Assembly: GCA_002270565.1 (NCBI GenBank) | Contig: NQMI01000013.1 | Location: 297,102 to 361,101 of the forward strand | Length of the DNA stretch: 64,000 nt | Source: Stenocarpella maydis | Taxonomy: Eukaryota; Ascomycota; Sordariomycetes; Diaporthales; Diaporthaceae | Direction: 5' to 3' | Shown: one piece after another, positions 21,712 through 33,630 of the stretch | Layout of the letters: every line of letters starts with the position of its first letter | Position numbering within the stretch: position 1 is the stretch's first letter | The notes under the pieces: generated by a model | The model's database searches: none | What the model was told of the DNA's origin: nothing | The model's input: the letters and a program-made list of their open reading frames with translations, nothing else | Made by a program: the position numbers and the translations under genes

Positions 21712-22566
21712 ATGGGCTCAACAGACAAGACCCCCGCCTCGTCCGGCGGTTCCACCTTGTCCATATCCAACCCCTTCCGTACACGCATTCTTTCGGGCCA
21801 GGTCAGCGCCGTCATGTCCGTGAAGTTTCTTCTCACCAACGAAATGGCCATGATGTGCAAGACAGCCGGGATTCACGGCATGTTCCTGGACATGGAACAC
21901 TCGACACAGGACCTGCATGCGGTGGCACAACTGGTACTAGCGTGTAACTTCGTGGGCGTGTCACCCATCGTCCGCGTCCCTAGCAAGTCTGCTTTCCACT
22001 TGAGCCGCGCGCTGGATGCCGGTGCCGCCGCAGTTGTCGTGCCACATGTGGACAGCGTAGCCGAGGCTCAAGATCTTGTCCGTGCCGCCAAGTATGCACC
22101 ACTTGGCCAGCGCGGGTCTACAAATAACCAGCCACTATTCGACTTCCGCCACGTGCCGTACGATTCTCAGAACGAGACACTGAACCGCGAGACAATGCTA
22201 ATTCCTATGATCGAGACCCCCGCAGCTGTCGCCGCCGCGGCCGACATACTGGCACTGGACGGCGTCGATGGGCTTTTGATCGGGTCTAACGACCTGTGTT
22301 GTGATATGGGCATACCTGGGCAATACGACAATCCTCTTTATCAAGATGCGGTCACCAGCGTGGTCCTCGAGGCGAAAAAGGCGGGGAAGCCTATCGGTAT
22401 CGGAGGTATCGGGGGCCGACAGGATTTGTTGGAGAAGTGGTTCGCGATGGGTGCGTCGTGGTCACTGAGCGGTGCTGATGGACCAATAATTCAAGCTGGT
22501 ATGAAGAAGATTGGAGACGCCTATGCAGAGATGAACATTAGGGTGCAGAAGTTACGGGTTGCTTGA
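21712..22566 (+). CDS. HpcH/HpaI-family aldolase (2-oxoacid class II aldolase)
   Basis: Single exon, 284 residues from the ATG at 21712 in context CACAAGATGGGC. An ATG at 21658 is also in frame, but the family similarity starts later. The family cleaves 2-keto-3-deoxy-sugar acids or 4-hydroxy-2-oxoacids to pyruvate (or oxaloacetate) plus an aldehyde, using a divalent metal. Visible residues are FLDMEH (His63, base), IVRVPS (Arg88, binds the oxoacid), MIETP (Glu168, metal ligand) and LLIGSNDL (Asp194, metal ligand), followed by MGIPGQ. Fungal relatives include the L-2-keto-3-deoxyrhamnonate aldolase LRA4. In this cluster it fits the terminal cleavage step after lactone opening. The dehydratase that would normally make the 2-keto-3-deoxy acid is not in the window. 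Confidence 0.9.
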   Translation: MGSTDKTPASSGGSTLSISNPFRTRILSGQVSAVMSVKFLLTNEMAMMCKTAGIHGMFLDMEHSTQDLHAVAQLVLACNFVGVSPIVRVPSKSAFHLSRALDAGAAAVVVPHVDSVAEAQDLVRAAKYAPLGQRGSTNNQPLFDFRHVPYDSQNETLNRETMLIPMIETPAAVAAAADILALDGVDGLLIGSNDLCCDMGIPGQYDNPLYQDAVTSVVLEAKKAGKPIGIGGIGGRQDLLEKWFAMGASWSLSGADGPIIQAGMKKIGDAYAEMNIRVQKLRVA

Positions 22567-23329
22567 AACTCCGCGGTCCTTCAATGTAACAGTGCACCCT
22601 TGTACACAATTACGAGGACGCAAAGACCGCATTCAGCCAGGGACGTATCTGGGTGGTGATCATTCGGACAAGGGAAGAGCATGCGCTCAGATGGAAGACG
22701 TGAGCCCGTGATATTTATTACCCTTCAGGAACTGGAGTCTGGGGCATTGTTCACCATTTTGTTCTCCTCCGGGCTTGTGACCCGGTTTTAGGTATGGTAC
22801 ACAGTGTCCAGAGTGCCAGAGGCAATCTTAGATAGGACGCTGGCAGAATAAGGAATCTATGTCTATTAAGTGATAGCTTAACGGTCGATTTTGCTATATG
22901 TTACAATATGAATGGCGAGACGCCTGTGCCCTTCCACTCCCACAGCACTCAGTAAGAATTTGCACAAGGCAAGGAGGTCGTAGAACGATCATGACGGAGA
23001 GTCCCTGGTTTACGAGCGGTATTGTGACTGGCCACATCTGCACTGTGGTTAAGACTATCATAGCCTCAATCACTTCTGCCTATGTACAGAATCTTGGTGC
23101 AATCACGATTGCAAAATCATGGACTATGTCATCTCAAAGTTCGAAAACTGACTGCACCTATGTGTGTTGCCCATATGCGCGGTCTTCAGAGGTTCCTGAA
23201 GTCAGTAACGATCCAATTTTGAGCCCCAATTTCTTCGTGACGTCCCTAATCACAAGACACCTTGACAATTATTAAAGCCTTTGATTAACACGTGTCAAAA
23301 AAAAAGCAGAAATTACAGATGGTTCTAGC
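22567..23329. other. Intergenic, 3' ends of two convergent genes
   Basis: No gene supported. A 125-codon plus-strand frame at 22898-23275 has no domain, no good start context and ordinary non-coding composition. Confidence 0.4.
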
Positions 23330-25615
23330 TCAATGGTGGTGCATATGGTGACCACCCTCCTCCTCTTCATCGTCATCTTGTCCGTAATCCTCATCTTGGA
23401 AATGGCCCTCCCACTCAGGAAACGCATCCTCGAACTCGCTTGTCAAGCTTTCTTTCGCAGAATTTAGCCTCTCCATGACTTTTCTCAGCTCCATTTGCCT
23501 CTTTTGGACTGAACGCATTTTGGCTTTCCATCGCTTCCATTCCGCGTCTGTCAGCAGGCACTCATCCAGAACCATCTCGATGCCTTTGACATCAAGCTTC
23601 TCCCCAATGAACACGATTTCCTGTCTCCGGTCCCCCCACTCTCCACCGCTTTCCATATCGTACCGGACCTGCTTCATTATCTCCGGGTCGGTCATGTCTT
23701 CGTTGTAAAGCTGCGCCAGCTCCTCCTGTGTGAGGGTGATGTCCCACCGGGTTCCACCGACCAGCGTCAGCATCGCTCCGGCCTGTGACCAGATCCCGCG
23801 GTAATCAGGCCGCGTAGCAAGCCAGAAAGTGCCTTTAGAGCGGAACAGACGAGCAAAAAGTTTGTGCATGCGCTTATTCGCCAGGACAACGGATTTGGGT
23901 GGCGTGACGAGGTCCTCCGGCTCCGGCTCGACCGAGCCCATGCGGATGTTCCTCTTTTCGACGACCTTGACCTCATGATCACTTCCTGTCGGCAATGTCA
24001 AATTCGTCTGGCCGGAGCCTGAGGCTTCTGATCCATCGGACCTGTGCGTCTCGCCTTCCATGTCAGTGTCTTCGTCCTCCCAGTCCTCGTCCTCACCAAC
24101 CACCTGGGCATCCTTGATTTCCTCTTGACCAGCTTCGCCAGCTAAATCCAGCTGTTTGCCTACAGTCTTTGACGGTTCAATGGCATCATCCGCCGCATCT
24201 TCGCGGTGCTCCAGTTGCAGGATGAACTTGTCATGCACTAATCTCCAAAGTCTTTGCGGATGAAAAGGACGGTGACGCTTGTAAACAAAATTGCGCACAT
24301 TGTACTCCTCGGTCTCTGGCTTGGGAGTAATTGCTGTCTTTCCATTTACCTGCATTGCAGTTCGCCATCAACGGAGGCCCTTCTTCAGTGACCAGCAGAG
24401 AACAAATAAGCCAACTTACCTCCCTCAGCATCAACTCGTGTAAGTCTCGCATCCATCCCGAGCTAGTTTGGGCCTTATCCAGACTGAATAGCCCAGTGTT
24501 CACAAGCTCTCTGACGTCCACTTTACCAAATTTGGCGTGCAATATCTTAGCTTCGCGGTTCATAGTCCGAACAAGAGCCTTGGTCTCGGTCAAGACTGCC
24601 TGGTCGACCATATCAGTCTTGTTGAGGATGATGACATCCGCGAACTCGATCTGGTCAACCATGAGATCAGAAACCGTCCTTTCGTCCTCAGGCGTCACAT
24701 CGTTACGCCTATTGGATAGCAGGTCTGTAGTGTTGAAGTCATTGTAAATGGTGAACGTGTCAATGACCGTGACGGTGGTGTCCAGTCGGGCAAACTTTCC
24801 CATACCAGCTTCGCCGGCGTTATGCCTGTAATAAGTTAGCCTCGCAAGACCTGCAAATCGGACAGGTCTTTCCAGTGCCTTTTGTGGCGATCCGAAGAGA
24901 AATGGTGATCAAATGCCTTCATCAACTGGACAGGGTACCGGTTGGGCTTACTCACAGCTTCTTTAAGGCTCCAGCCTCATCCAACTGTCCATTTTCCTTC
25001 AGGGTCTGGTACATGTGCTCTGTAAGCTTAGAGTCAAAACTCTCCGCGACCTGACCAGGCTCGCTAACTACGAGCTTCCAGTCAGCTTCAACGTCCACGG
25101 TCATCTCGGCGTGGTGATGGTTTTACACGGGTTAAGTTTGAGACTTACTCCCGCTGCTCTCGATCATAACATAGTCGAAGGTATGCTTCTCTGAAAGTTC
25201 AACCAGTTCGGTCAGTAAGTCCTGACGAAGTGTGCAGCAGATACAACCATTCTGCAGCGCAATGACCTTCTCCTCTGTTTTGTGGATGCGGTGGGTTGAC
25301 TGAATGATGGAAGCGTCGACATTGACAGCACCAATGTCGTTGACAATCACGGCGATGCGCAGCCCGTGGTCACTCTGCAGTATGTGCTGAAGGAGTGTTG
25401 TCTTGCCGCTCCCCTGTGTCATACATGATGGGGGTGATTAGCATTTGAGCATGCGGATAGTCAAGAGAGAGGTCTGCGCGGAGGCTAGGAACCGACAATC
25501 ATACCAAGAATCCCGATAACAACGTGACAGGGAGCGGTCCCGACCGTTTCTTCACCTTCTTGGCAATCTTCTTTCCCTGTGACACGGCCATGGTCGGCTT
25601 TCTTTTGGATGCCAT
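23330..25615 (-). CDS. CobW/COG0523 GTPase, ZNG1-type zinc metallochaperone
   Basis: Five exons on the minus strand: 25615-25505, 25413-25149, 25067-24956, 24825-24420 and 24349-23330; 637 residues. Visible parts are a basic N-terminus, Walker A split by intron 1 and reading GFLGSGKTTLL, the metal-binding CICC in QNGCICCTLR, Walker B-like YVMIESSG leading to ISEPGQVAE, and the guanine motif LNKTD. The C-terminal CobW_C domain (FVYKRHRPFHPQRL onward) is extended by an acidic insert of about 90 residues. The tail is Asp/Glu-rich and ends in several His residues, a plausible metal buffer. Such GTPases pass zinc to client enzymes (ZNG1 to methionine aminopeptidase) in the cytosol. It looks like a housekeeping gene unrelated to the clusters on either side. 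Confidence 0.92.
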
Positions 25616-27306
25616 GACCGCCTGGACAGGGACTGGTTAGGAGTGGCTCGGCAGTAAGAAGCCGGGGGGAGCAGGGTAGGCACTCCAATCCGTTCCCCCG
25701 ATGCTCTTTGAGGGCACTTCTTGGTTTATATTATTTCCTTCCCAACCGTAGACCAGCTGTGACCGGCCTGCAACTGGTGTTGCCTTGTCGGAAGAGATGT
25801 ACCAAGCCAAGGTCGCCATCAAGGTTCCCAGCCCACCCTCAAGGTTCCCGTCAACAGGTTCCACAGCTGCTGCTGCTCCACTAATCACAACGAAGCAATT
25901 TAAAACCCTGCTATTGATTCCTCTTCTTGAATTTAGATAATTCGATACAACCCCCTTCCCCATCCATATGGAATCCTCAAGCTCTCTCTCCTGCTTCTGC
26001 GCATACGTGATACAACTTTTGGAACCCTTCTCATGCTTGACAAAGGCCTTACCGCGATCAGCGAGCAGTATTTATCTAGACCGCCTTAAAATGCCCTACA
26101 GGGCAATTTCAAATAACCTCGGCTTCAGGTAGAACTCGTATTAAAATGTCTAATCTGCGCGCCGCGGGAAACTGGTCTCGACTGCCTAGGTAGCTTTCTG
26201 ATGAGAGACGGGACCGAGGCCGGGAGGAAGCCAAAATAGCTCACAGTCATCACCAGGGAAGCGGCACGATGAGCATGAGCCGTCAAATCAATCAGCTAGA
26301 TGCCACATACGTCGTCCTCTGCGATGTTCCAGCGAGGCTGCCTCTATTTTCTTAGTGGCTATCGTATTCTAAACCTACTGCTAGTGGCATTGTGTATACT
26401 ATCAAATGCTGGATCTTGAAGTGTTTCAGGAATAACATTCATGGTGATGGTGATGGGGCTCAGCCCCAAACGGATAGATTGATTTTGAGGGAGAGAAGCT
26501 CCCGGTACTGGTTGCTAAGATATTGACTCCTTGAACACCAGTCCTTCTAAAAGCTCTTTTCCGCACCACACTTTCATGGTTATAGGGACTACTTGCAGCA
26601 CCTTTGTAAAGAGAATATATTACCAGATTAAAGAATTACGCTAGCTGGTTTTGGTTTTAGTCCATCAAAATATCGCCCTCCCGGCCCCCCTTCTTTTTTT
26701 TTAAAAAAAAAGGAACTAGAATGAGGCTAGTTAGGAACATCACCAGGTACAAATGGAATAGCCCTAGTATACATAATCGCATTATTCCTACAATGTGGCT
26801 GAAGTCACTCTGTTTAATGTGAGCGCTCGCATAAGAAACGATATTTGTGGTCGTAGCCCAATGTCCCGGGCTCAAGTATAAAGCATAGAGACTGAATCCC
26901 ATCACATGCTGCCAAATGTGTCAGTCTATCCTGAGAATGACGCAAAAAACGGAGCATCCTGTGCATATCATGCATGCATTAGACCACTTTCAGCCATAGC
27001 ACCACGTCCACGCTGCCAACAACCACATTCGGTGGTGGTCTCACTACTTGTGAAGGGTTTTTATTGACTAAACCCTCCAACTCGGTTACCCTTCTGGGCC
27101 TAGGATACATTGGGGATATTCGCTATCACATGCAGATCGACAAGTGGAGGAATCCGGCTGCGGATCGTTGTGAGACCCGGTGGGCCCCCTACTCAAAATT
27201 CTCGTATCACCATATCACCACCCCTCATGCTCGCTGAGTAACTCCATCATCCCTCATCACAAAGGAGTCAAGTTGCTCCATCATTCAATGCCGGTCGAGC
27301 ACTGCA
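25616..27306. other. Intergenic, 1.7 kb between two divergent genes
   Basis: No supported gene. The stretch holds the CobW-type promoter at its left end and the P450 promoter at its right end. At 26690-26712 a run of T is followed directly by a run of A (CTTCTTTTTTTTT/AAAAAAAAAGG), forming a hairpin-capable inverted repeat. CCTAGGTA is at 26185-26192. Confidence 0.45.
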
Positions 27307-28980
27307 ATGGCTGAAGCGACGAACTCAGATATCGGTGTCGTGCCGAAGCTTGTCTTGAGCGCTTACCGATGGCCACTGATTGCGGCAGGCTTGGTGGGCT
27401 TTGTTTTGGCCCTCATGCTCTATCGTCGGTATCTATCACCTCTCCGTAGCGTCCCTGGGCCGTTCTGGGCATCTGTCGGGCGGTTGTGGCACACGAGAAT
27501 GATTATGAGAGGCAAGCAAGGCGAGGATCTGCTTCGGTTGCACCAGGAATACGGTAGGTATCTATATTCACATTTACAGTGGCGTACCTGTACTGATGTG
27601 GGAGTCGAAGGTCATTTTGTTCGCATCGCAAACAATGAAGTCAGCGTGTGTCATCCAGATGTTATCAAAGAGCTCATCCTCAGACCTCTCCGGAAGGATG
27701 CATTCTACAAAATCTTTGCCTTTCCAGACTCCAGATATACCAACGGCATGACTGTTCTCGACCCAAAGAAAAAGTCGGAGCACTCCAGGAACTTTGCCCC
27801 AGGCTACTCGCTATCCAACATACTTCAATCTGAGCAGCCCATTGATAGGGTAATTGGGTTGTTGATGGATTGGCTGGATAGCTACGCCGAGAAGGGGCAG
27901 GCAATGCAGCTTGATCGCTTCTGCACGTTCACCACAAATGATATCACCGGCGAGGTCCTTTTCTCTCGGCCGTATGGGTTTCTGACAAGGGGATATGACA
28001 TTGGCAACGCCATCGCGAACAACGTACGCCTGGGGCGCTTCGCCGCAGTTGCGGGCCATCACTGGGCGATACTGATGGTCCATGCCATCTTCCTCGCGAA
28101 CCCCGTCACCACCTGGCTGGGCATCATCCCGACCGGCCACATCTTGAAGGTCACCATGGACTCGCTCCGCGAGCGTGAGAACAGGGCAACGAAAGGTGGC
28201 AACCGCTTCGACCTGCTGGAGTATTGGCTGAAGACCCACCGCGAGCGCCCTGACCGCCTGGACCTGAACACGGTCCAGGGCCAGACCATAGGCACCGTCG
28301 CTGCGGGTGGGGATGCGACGTCGACTGTGCTTCAGTCGTTTCTATACCATATGGCCAGGCACCCCACTGCCTGGCTCCGACTACAAGATGAGATCGACGC
28401 CGCGGGCAATGACGGGAGGTGTCGCGACAGGATCATCAGCTTTGCCGACACCCAAAGGCTCCCTTTCCTGCAAGTATGTATCAAGGAGTCCATGCGCGTT
28501 TTTGCGCCAGTCCAGCAAGGTCTCCCGCGCGTGGCCCCAGAGCACGGTGTCAAAATTGGAGACCGGGAATTCCCAGATGGGACTATTCTTTCTGTCAGCC
28601 CTTTCGTGCTACATAGGTCGAAGGACATCTGGGGGCCTGATGCAGATGAGTTCAACCCTGACAGGTGGTTCGCCCCGGACATATTTTCCAAAGAGAAGCA
28701 TTTCATACCGGTAAGTCACAGTCCCCGGAGGTAACAGTCCCGCGTTGACGGGATGCTAATCATCTGCCTCGTGGCCTTTACACTATAGTTTGGGGGTGGT
28801 TATAATGCTTGTCCCGGACAACACCTTGCAAAGATGGAGGTCGCAAAAATCTGTGCAACTGTAGTTCGTGATTACGACATCAGGCAAGTCCAGCCAAACA
28901 AGGAGTGGACTTACAGGGCTTACTTTAATGTGGTCCCACACTCTTGGCCTGTATTCGTTTCCAAGAGGCACTTTCAGTAG
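27307..28980 (+). CDS. Cytochrome P450 (pisatin-demethylase-like group)
   Basis: Three exons: 27307-27553, 27611-28710 and 28789-28980; donors GTAGGT and GTAAGT, acceptors GAAG and ATAG; 512 residues. The first intron, 57 bp, is read through in the raw frame, but its removal restores HQEYGHFVRIANNEVSV. Residues 22-40 form the membrane anchor that places the enzyme on the ER. The Pro-rich hinge SVPGPFWAS follows. The I-helix oxygen-binding motif reads AAGGDATST, the K-helix ExxR is KESMR, PDRW-type text follows as NPDRWF, and the heme loop is FGGGYNACPGQ with Cys457. The overall text resembles CYP57-like fungal P450s (pisatin demethylase, benzoate hydroxylase relatives). No biosynthetic gene adjoins it; the polyketide cluster starts 17 kb away, so its substrate is open. 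Confidence 0.92.
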
Positions 28981-30599
28981 TTGCGGATGTTGTCAGCCAT
29001 GAGAATCGGCCAAGTATGCAACAAGGGAAGTACCCAGCGCACTTTGGCCAAACAACACAGGGTGCTCAACTGAAGAGTCTCATAAGTCATAGGCAGGAGT
29101 CTGAAGGGCATCCAAACCTGTCGTCCAGGAGCGGCACCCACCAACTCCCAGTTACACATATTCTACCTTAAAAGACTGGCTGCAGGCGTGCAAGAGTGTG
29201 AATTGGGCCGGGTGATATCCTCTGATTTGCTTTGTCTGGACCATCCACCGCTATACCCTATTGTGTTTTGAAACTTATTGTTATCGGCATTGTATTTATT
29301 AATTATCTAACGCTGGGTTCTTGAGCGTTTACGACTGTATGGAGGGACCGCCGCCTCCCCTTTTTGTTGTCGTTTTTTTCAAAAGAAACAAAAAAAAAGG
29401 AGGGGGAGGGAGGGTTGATCATGATTAAATCATTAACGGAACCAGCTGATATCTACGGAGGTACCCAGATAGTTAATATTAGGAAGCTCGCATGTGTCCA
29501 TCTCTTGAAGTTATATAATGGCTTCATGGGGCAACCAGATTTCTTTATTTTCTACGTTACTGAGTGGTTTAACTTGCATGCAAATTTGCACAAAACTTTT
29601 GATAATGTTCACGATGAAGTCGAAACGACACAAGCCTCATTGAATCTTACATCGAACACGTGGATTCTTAAGCACGCCTTCAACTGGTGGAGTTCTCGAG
29701 ATTACCGAGAATCGGAAGAATTTTGCCTGGAGCAGCTACCATTCCAACTGGTACGGCTAACTTACTTCAGATGCAAGGCATCCTCGGCTGATGTATCACA
29801 AACTCGACTGCAATGTAGGAGAATGGAGCAAAATACACAACGCGCCGAATGATAATAGTCTAGTGTACTGTACTACGCCGACATACTATGCATGCTATCT
29901 CTTGGCATTTATCCAACGTTTTCAGTTTGTCCCATTTGTAGGGTTGGACAAACCTATTGGCACTCGTGATAAGCGTGAGGAAGTGCGATTGGCATGTACT
30001 AGTAGGAAAGCAGCCGTGTCCATGAAGATGAATGCCAAGACCATCCGGGACAGCCAGGCGGTATCGTGATTATCCCCCATCGTGCACGGGCGCAAGAACG
30101 GCCTACGAGTCGAGTCTCGGGCCTGTCGACGCATGCGTAACCAAAAAACCGACATGGGATTCTTCGACATGCCGCCGCATTACGAACGCACCCAGCCCTG
30201 CCCAACAGCCAAGGCCGGTGTTCGCCCGTCTCGTTTAAAAAAATAAACAAAAGCAGGGGGGGGGGGCTGTTCAGGAGCAAACCAGCCTTTGATAACCCTG
30301 TACCGGAGAAAGCCCCGGCTCTGGCTCAGCCTCAATGACTCGGGCCTAGAGAAGGTGACGGACGGTAACGAGCCCGTTGAGCAGGGGAATTCAGGCCCAG
30401 AGCGCGTGCGCGCAAGGGCAGCGGAGGCCCAACGCGCGTCCTGTCTGCCTAGGCGCTCTAGGTCGAAGCCTTACCAGCGCGAACCGGCGCGGTTTCCAGT
30501 GCGCCCGTGACTAATATCCTGTCTTCGTGAGGGGCGGTTGATCACTTGCCAGTGGCGGTATAATTTTACCAACAATATGGACGAGAGGGTGGTGGCTCA
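28981..30599. other. Intergenic, 1.6 kb
   Basis: No supported gene. An imperfect inverted repeat at about 29352-29409 (CCTCCCCTTTTTGTT ... AACAAAAA, then AAGGAGGGGG) could fold into a hairpin with a short A/T-rich loop. GC-rich sequence at 30289-30510 has an open frame without a recognisable domain. A G-run of nine lies near 30256. Confidence 0.4.
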
Positions 30600-31370
30600 T
30601 TAATATTGATTGCTTGATGACATGTGTTTTCCCGGTGGTCCCCTGGAATCCGGTGCCAGCTGATTTCCGGGTTTGACAGGGCCCCTACCTAAGTAAGTAT
30701 TGAAGCAGGCCTGGGATGATGCCTGGCCTCGCCCTCGCCGGTTGCTCGCGGTCGTGTTCCCATCTCCTCCCAAAGAACCAACGGCCCGAGGCCCAGGGAA
30801 ATCTAAATAGGCAGTCGGGATACGGAGTAAGCACCAGAATAGATGCTCGGCGCCCTCGCCCGGCGGGAGCACCCCAGGAGGTTCCCCGATGACCATGCAG
30901 GGTGGGCCCAGTTCCGTCTGCGCATAGCAGCCGATGATCTCAAACCTTTGCGCCTTCTCAAGGAAGAGCTTGTGCTGCTCCGGCGTGCCTTGCTCCCGGA
31001 TTGTGGGCATGAACATCTTGTAGTGCATAGCTAATGGCGTGGCCTCGCCGGTGAGCTGGTAGGCGTAGTCGAACTCATCCTGGGACCACTTGTGCTTCCG
31101 CGAGAGCTGCTCGATGCGCTTGCCACGGGCCAGGGCCGCCACGAAGCGATCCTCGCGGCCCAGGAAGTAGTTCTTTGACTTGTCGAAGACGGGTTCTGCC
31201 GAGAGAGCCTTCACGATCGCTGCCTTCTGCTCCAGCGTCTCCTTGGTGAAGAGGAAATCGGCGAGCTGGTCGACGTCGATGTTGCTCTTGGCCCGCTCCT
31301 CCACCAGGATGTCGGCCCCCTGTGGAGATGCTGGCTTCAGCTGCTTGACCCAATCCGGATTCGGCGGCAT
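30600..31370 (-). pseudogene. Truncated acyl-CoA oxidase (N-terminal fragment)
   Basis: The frame starts at MPPNPDWVKQLKPASPQG and follows peroxisomal acyl-CoA oxidase for about 155 residues. It includes the N-terminal helical domain and the flavin-side motif GCYAQTELG. In the family, TELG is followed by HGSN and then some 500 more residues. Here similarity stops abruptly at TELG, near base 30912. The next 100 codons are Gly/Pro/Arg-rich with no family resemblance, and no frame or downstream exon on this strand restores it. The FAD-binding middle, the catalytic Glu and any peroxisomal C-terminal signal are therefore missing. It is most likely a gene relic cut by a rearrangement. A transcript could still be made, but an active oxidase cannot be. 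Confidence 0.75.
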
Positions 31371-33630
31371 AGTGAGTTCAGTGGTGTTGCAGGAGACCAG
31401 TGTTGAGGTGATCAGCGTGGCACGGGAGAAGGAGCCGAGTTAAGGGACGAGGTTCAAGACATGACAAGTGGCTTGCCGTCAAAGCATATTCCAAAGATGC
31501 CGAGGTTAAGGGAAGCACGGCCCAAACCCAACTGGGGTACCCCGTGCTGCTAGTACACGTATAATCTAGTGTATGTGGAGGGCAAAGCGGGTCTGCTTGT
31601 CAAATGTCATGTGAAAAGAGTAGATACTTGAGATTACCCTCTGGGCAGAGAACTAGTGTACTACTCACTGGGGACACGTTCACTGTTCCAACCACGAAAG
31701 GTGAGCCGGTATCGGGCTCAGGGGAAGGCTGCAGAATACTCCGTAAAGAATATTGGAACAGGGCCAGACTGCACTATCCTCGATAAGTCCATGACATGCG
31801 ACGAGCTGTTAGTGTACCCTAGTAGCTTTGAAGGTTGAAACCGTTACATTCAGCCCACGTTGAGCCTAGCCAGGGGCCCCCGACAGGGCCCCGTGGCGCT
31901 CGGCTCCATCTGGTTGGGACTCGGGCTACCCGTACCGAGGCCACCCACCCTCGGCTCTGACGACTGCACATTGGGAAGCATATGAGCGTTCGGTTGCATC
32001 CCACCCCAGGCCTGGTTAGCATCATCAACTGATTTTGGGAGAGCATGTGAAGTGTGTCGAGTCGGGTGATGCACAGATGCAGCATGTGGTTTGATATTTG
32101 AAGGATGAGCAAAACCCACGCTATGGCGCGACCAACGCTGCATGTGAGGCTTCCAGATCCATGTGTGTGATACCAGATTATAACCAAGGTCTTGCTTCAC
32201 AAACGTGGTTAAATCCGGCAGTGGCTCACGGCACAAGTTTCAGGATCACTCGCACTTGCTGCGTTACCTCCGACCAGGAAACTTTACCGGCAAAGCCTAC
32301 ACATTGCTCAAGTGTGACATATGCAGAGCCAAGGCTTTGCCCTTCAGGTGACAGTTGAGAGATAAGAATGGACACAGGAGCATTTCAAGTTGTGAAGCAA
32401 GGAAGGAACCGCACGACAGAAACGTGGTATCATGATATCGGACTTGGTTTTCCGGGCAGTCCCTTTCACGGGCATGACTTCGGACAGTTATCGAGGAATT
32501 GCGAGAAATTCCCACAGAGAAGTGATTGCCGAAGACCTTACGAGCCACATTTGCACAGGACTTCATCCCCTTCTCACCGGTCAGGCCACCAAGCACCATC
32601 CCCATCACTACTATCTTTGGGCTGACGATCTTAAGCTTGAATCACACAGCATCTCGCAGCCATGAATATTGTCGGCGAGCTTGATCGCGATCCTACATCT
32701 TGTGCCTTTCAGCAGCTCGTTGGCCAATCGAGTTTGCCTCCATCACAGTTTGACGTCCAAGTAGGCACTCGTACCCAGCTCGCGCGCCGTCCATCCATCC
32801 ATTCCGGTCAGATATGGACAAAACCTTAGAACCCTGCTCGTTGAAATTTGGCCTGTGGACTACGTACTTCAGAGGTGCAGGAGAAAGTTCAGCAAGTTCA
32901 CTGTCAAAATCGCCTTTGAGAATATTCATCCAAGGTTCGACTACCTAGAAGTTAACGGAGGTTTCCAGGTCATCCCCTATGAGATATTGATAAATGCATT
33001 CAAGTAGCCAGTGTTCAGGCTAAAAGGGAGGTACGGCATACAACCGGAGGGTAAAGAGGGGTTGTCGATTCTGTTGGACCTTGAGCTTGACATAGACTCC
33101 TGGTAGATAAGCAGAAGTAGTTTTAAGGTAGATTAACTGCAGTAGTCCTTCCCACTGGGTATAACGATGTATATTCATACATGCCAGTAGACAGGGATGT
33201 TATGTGCATGAAGTCTGCCATCTTGAGCACGCGCGCTCTAATCTGTGAAACCATATGGGATTTCTTGCAAGAAGGGGCAACCAGGCGACGGTAGCCTCGA
33301 GCATTGGTCAAGCAAAAGTGGTATTCCCGTAGCGTTGAGCATGTAATTGCCAACGAATTGTTAGAGGCCAGCCGGAGCCATTCACCACCAGACCGTACAT
33401 GCAGGCATCCATGATTAAGTTTGTGGGACTGTCTGTCCGGACCTGTTCAAGAACGGCAAGTTAAAGAGAGCCTTGCTGCAGTCAGTTACAAGTATATGTT
33501 CTGACTATCTAGCACTTGACCAGGCGCGTGTTCACGACGGGCATTAGGCCGGCTGGCCTCATTAAATGGGCCGCATGCACTATACTATAACTCTCTTATT
33601 ACTTGTCCATCCAATTGCCTCTCTGTAACA
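31371..33630. other. Intergenic, no gene recognised
   Basis: About 2.3 kb of mixed composition. Several short frames exist (for example 32098-32358, 32297-32608, 32432-32665), but none has a domain, a sensible start or a consistent splice model. It may contain decayed gene or repeat material next to the truncated oxidase. Confidence 0.4.

Noticed and set aside
22898..23275. 125-codon plus-strand frame between aldolase and CobW-type gene
   Set aside because: No recognisable content, and it lies where two convergent 3' UTRs are expected.
32297..32665. Two overlapping frames of about 80-100 codons
   Set aside because: Opposite strands, no start context, no domain, no splice continuity.
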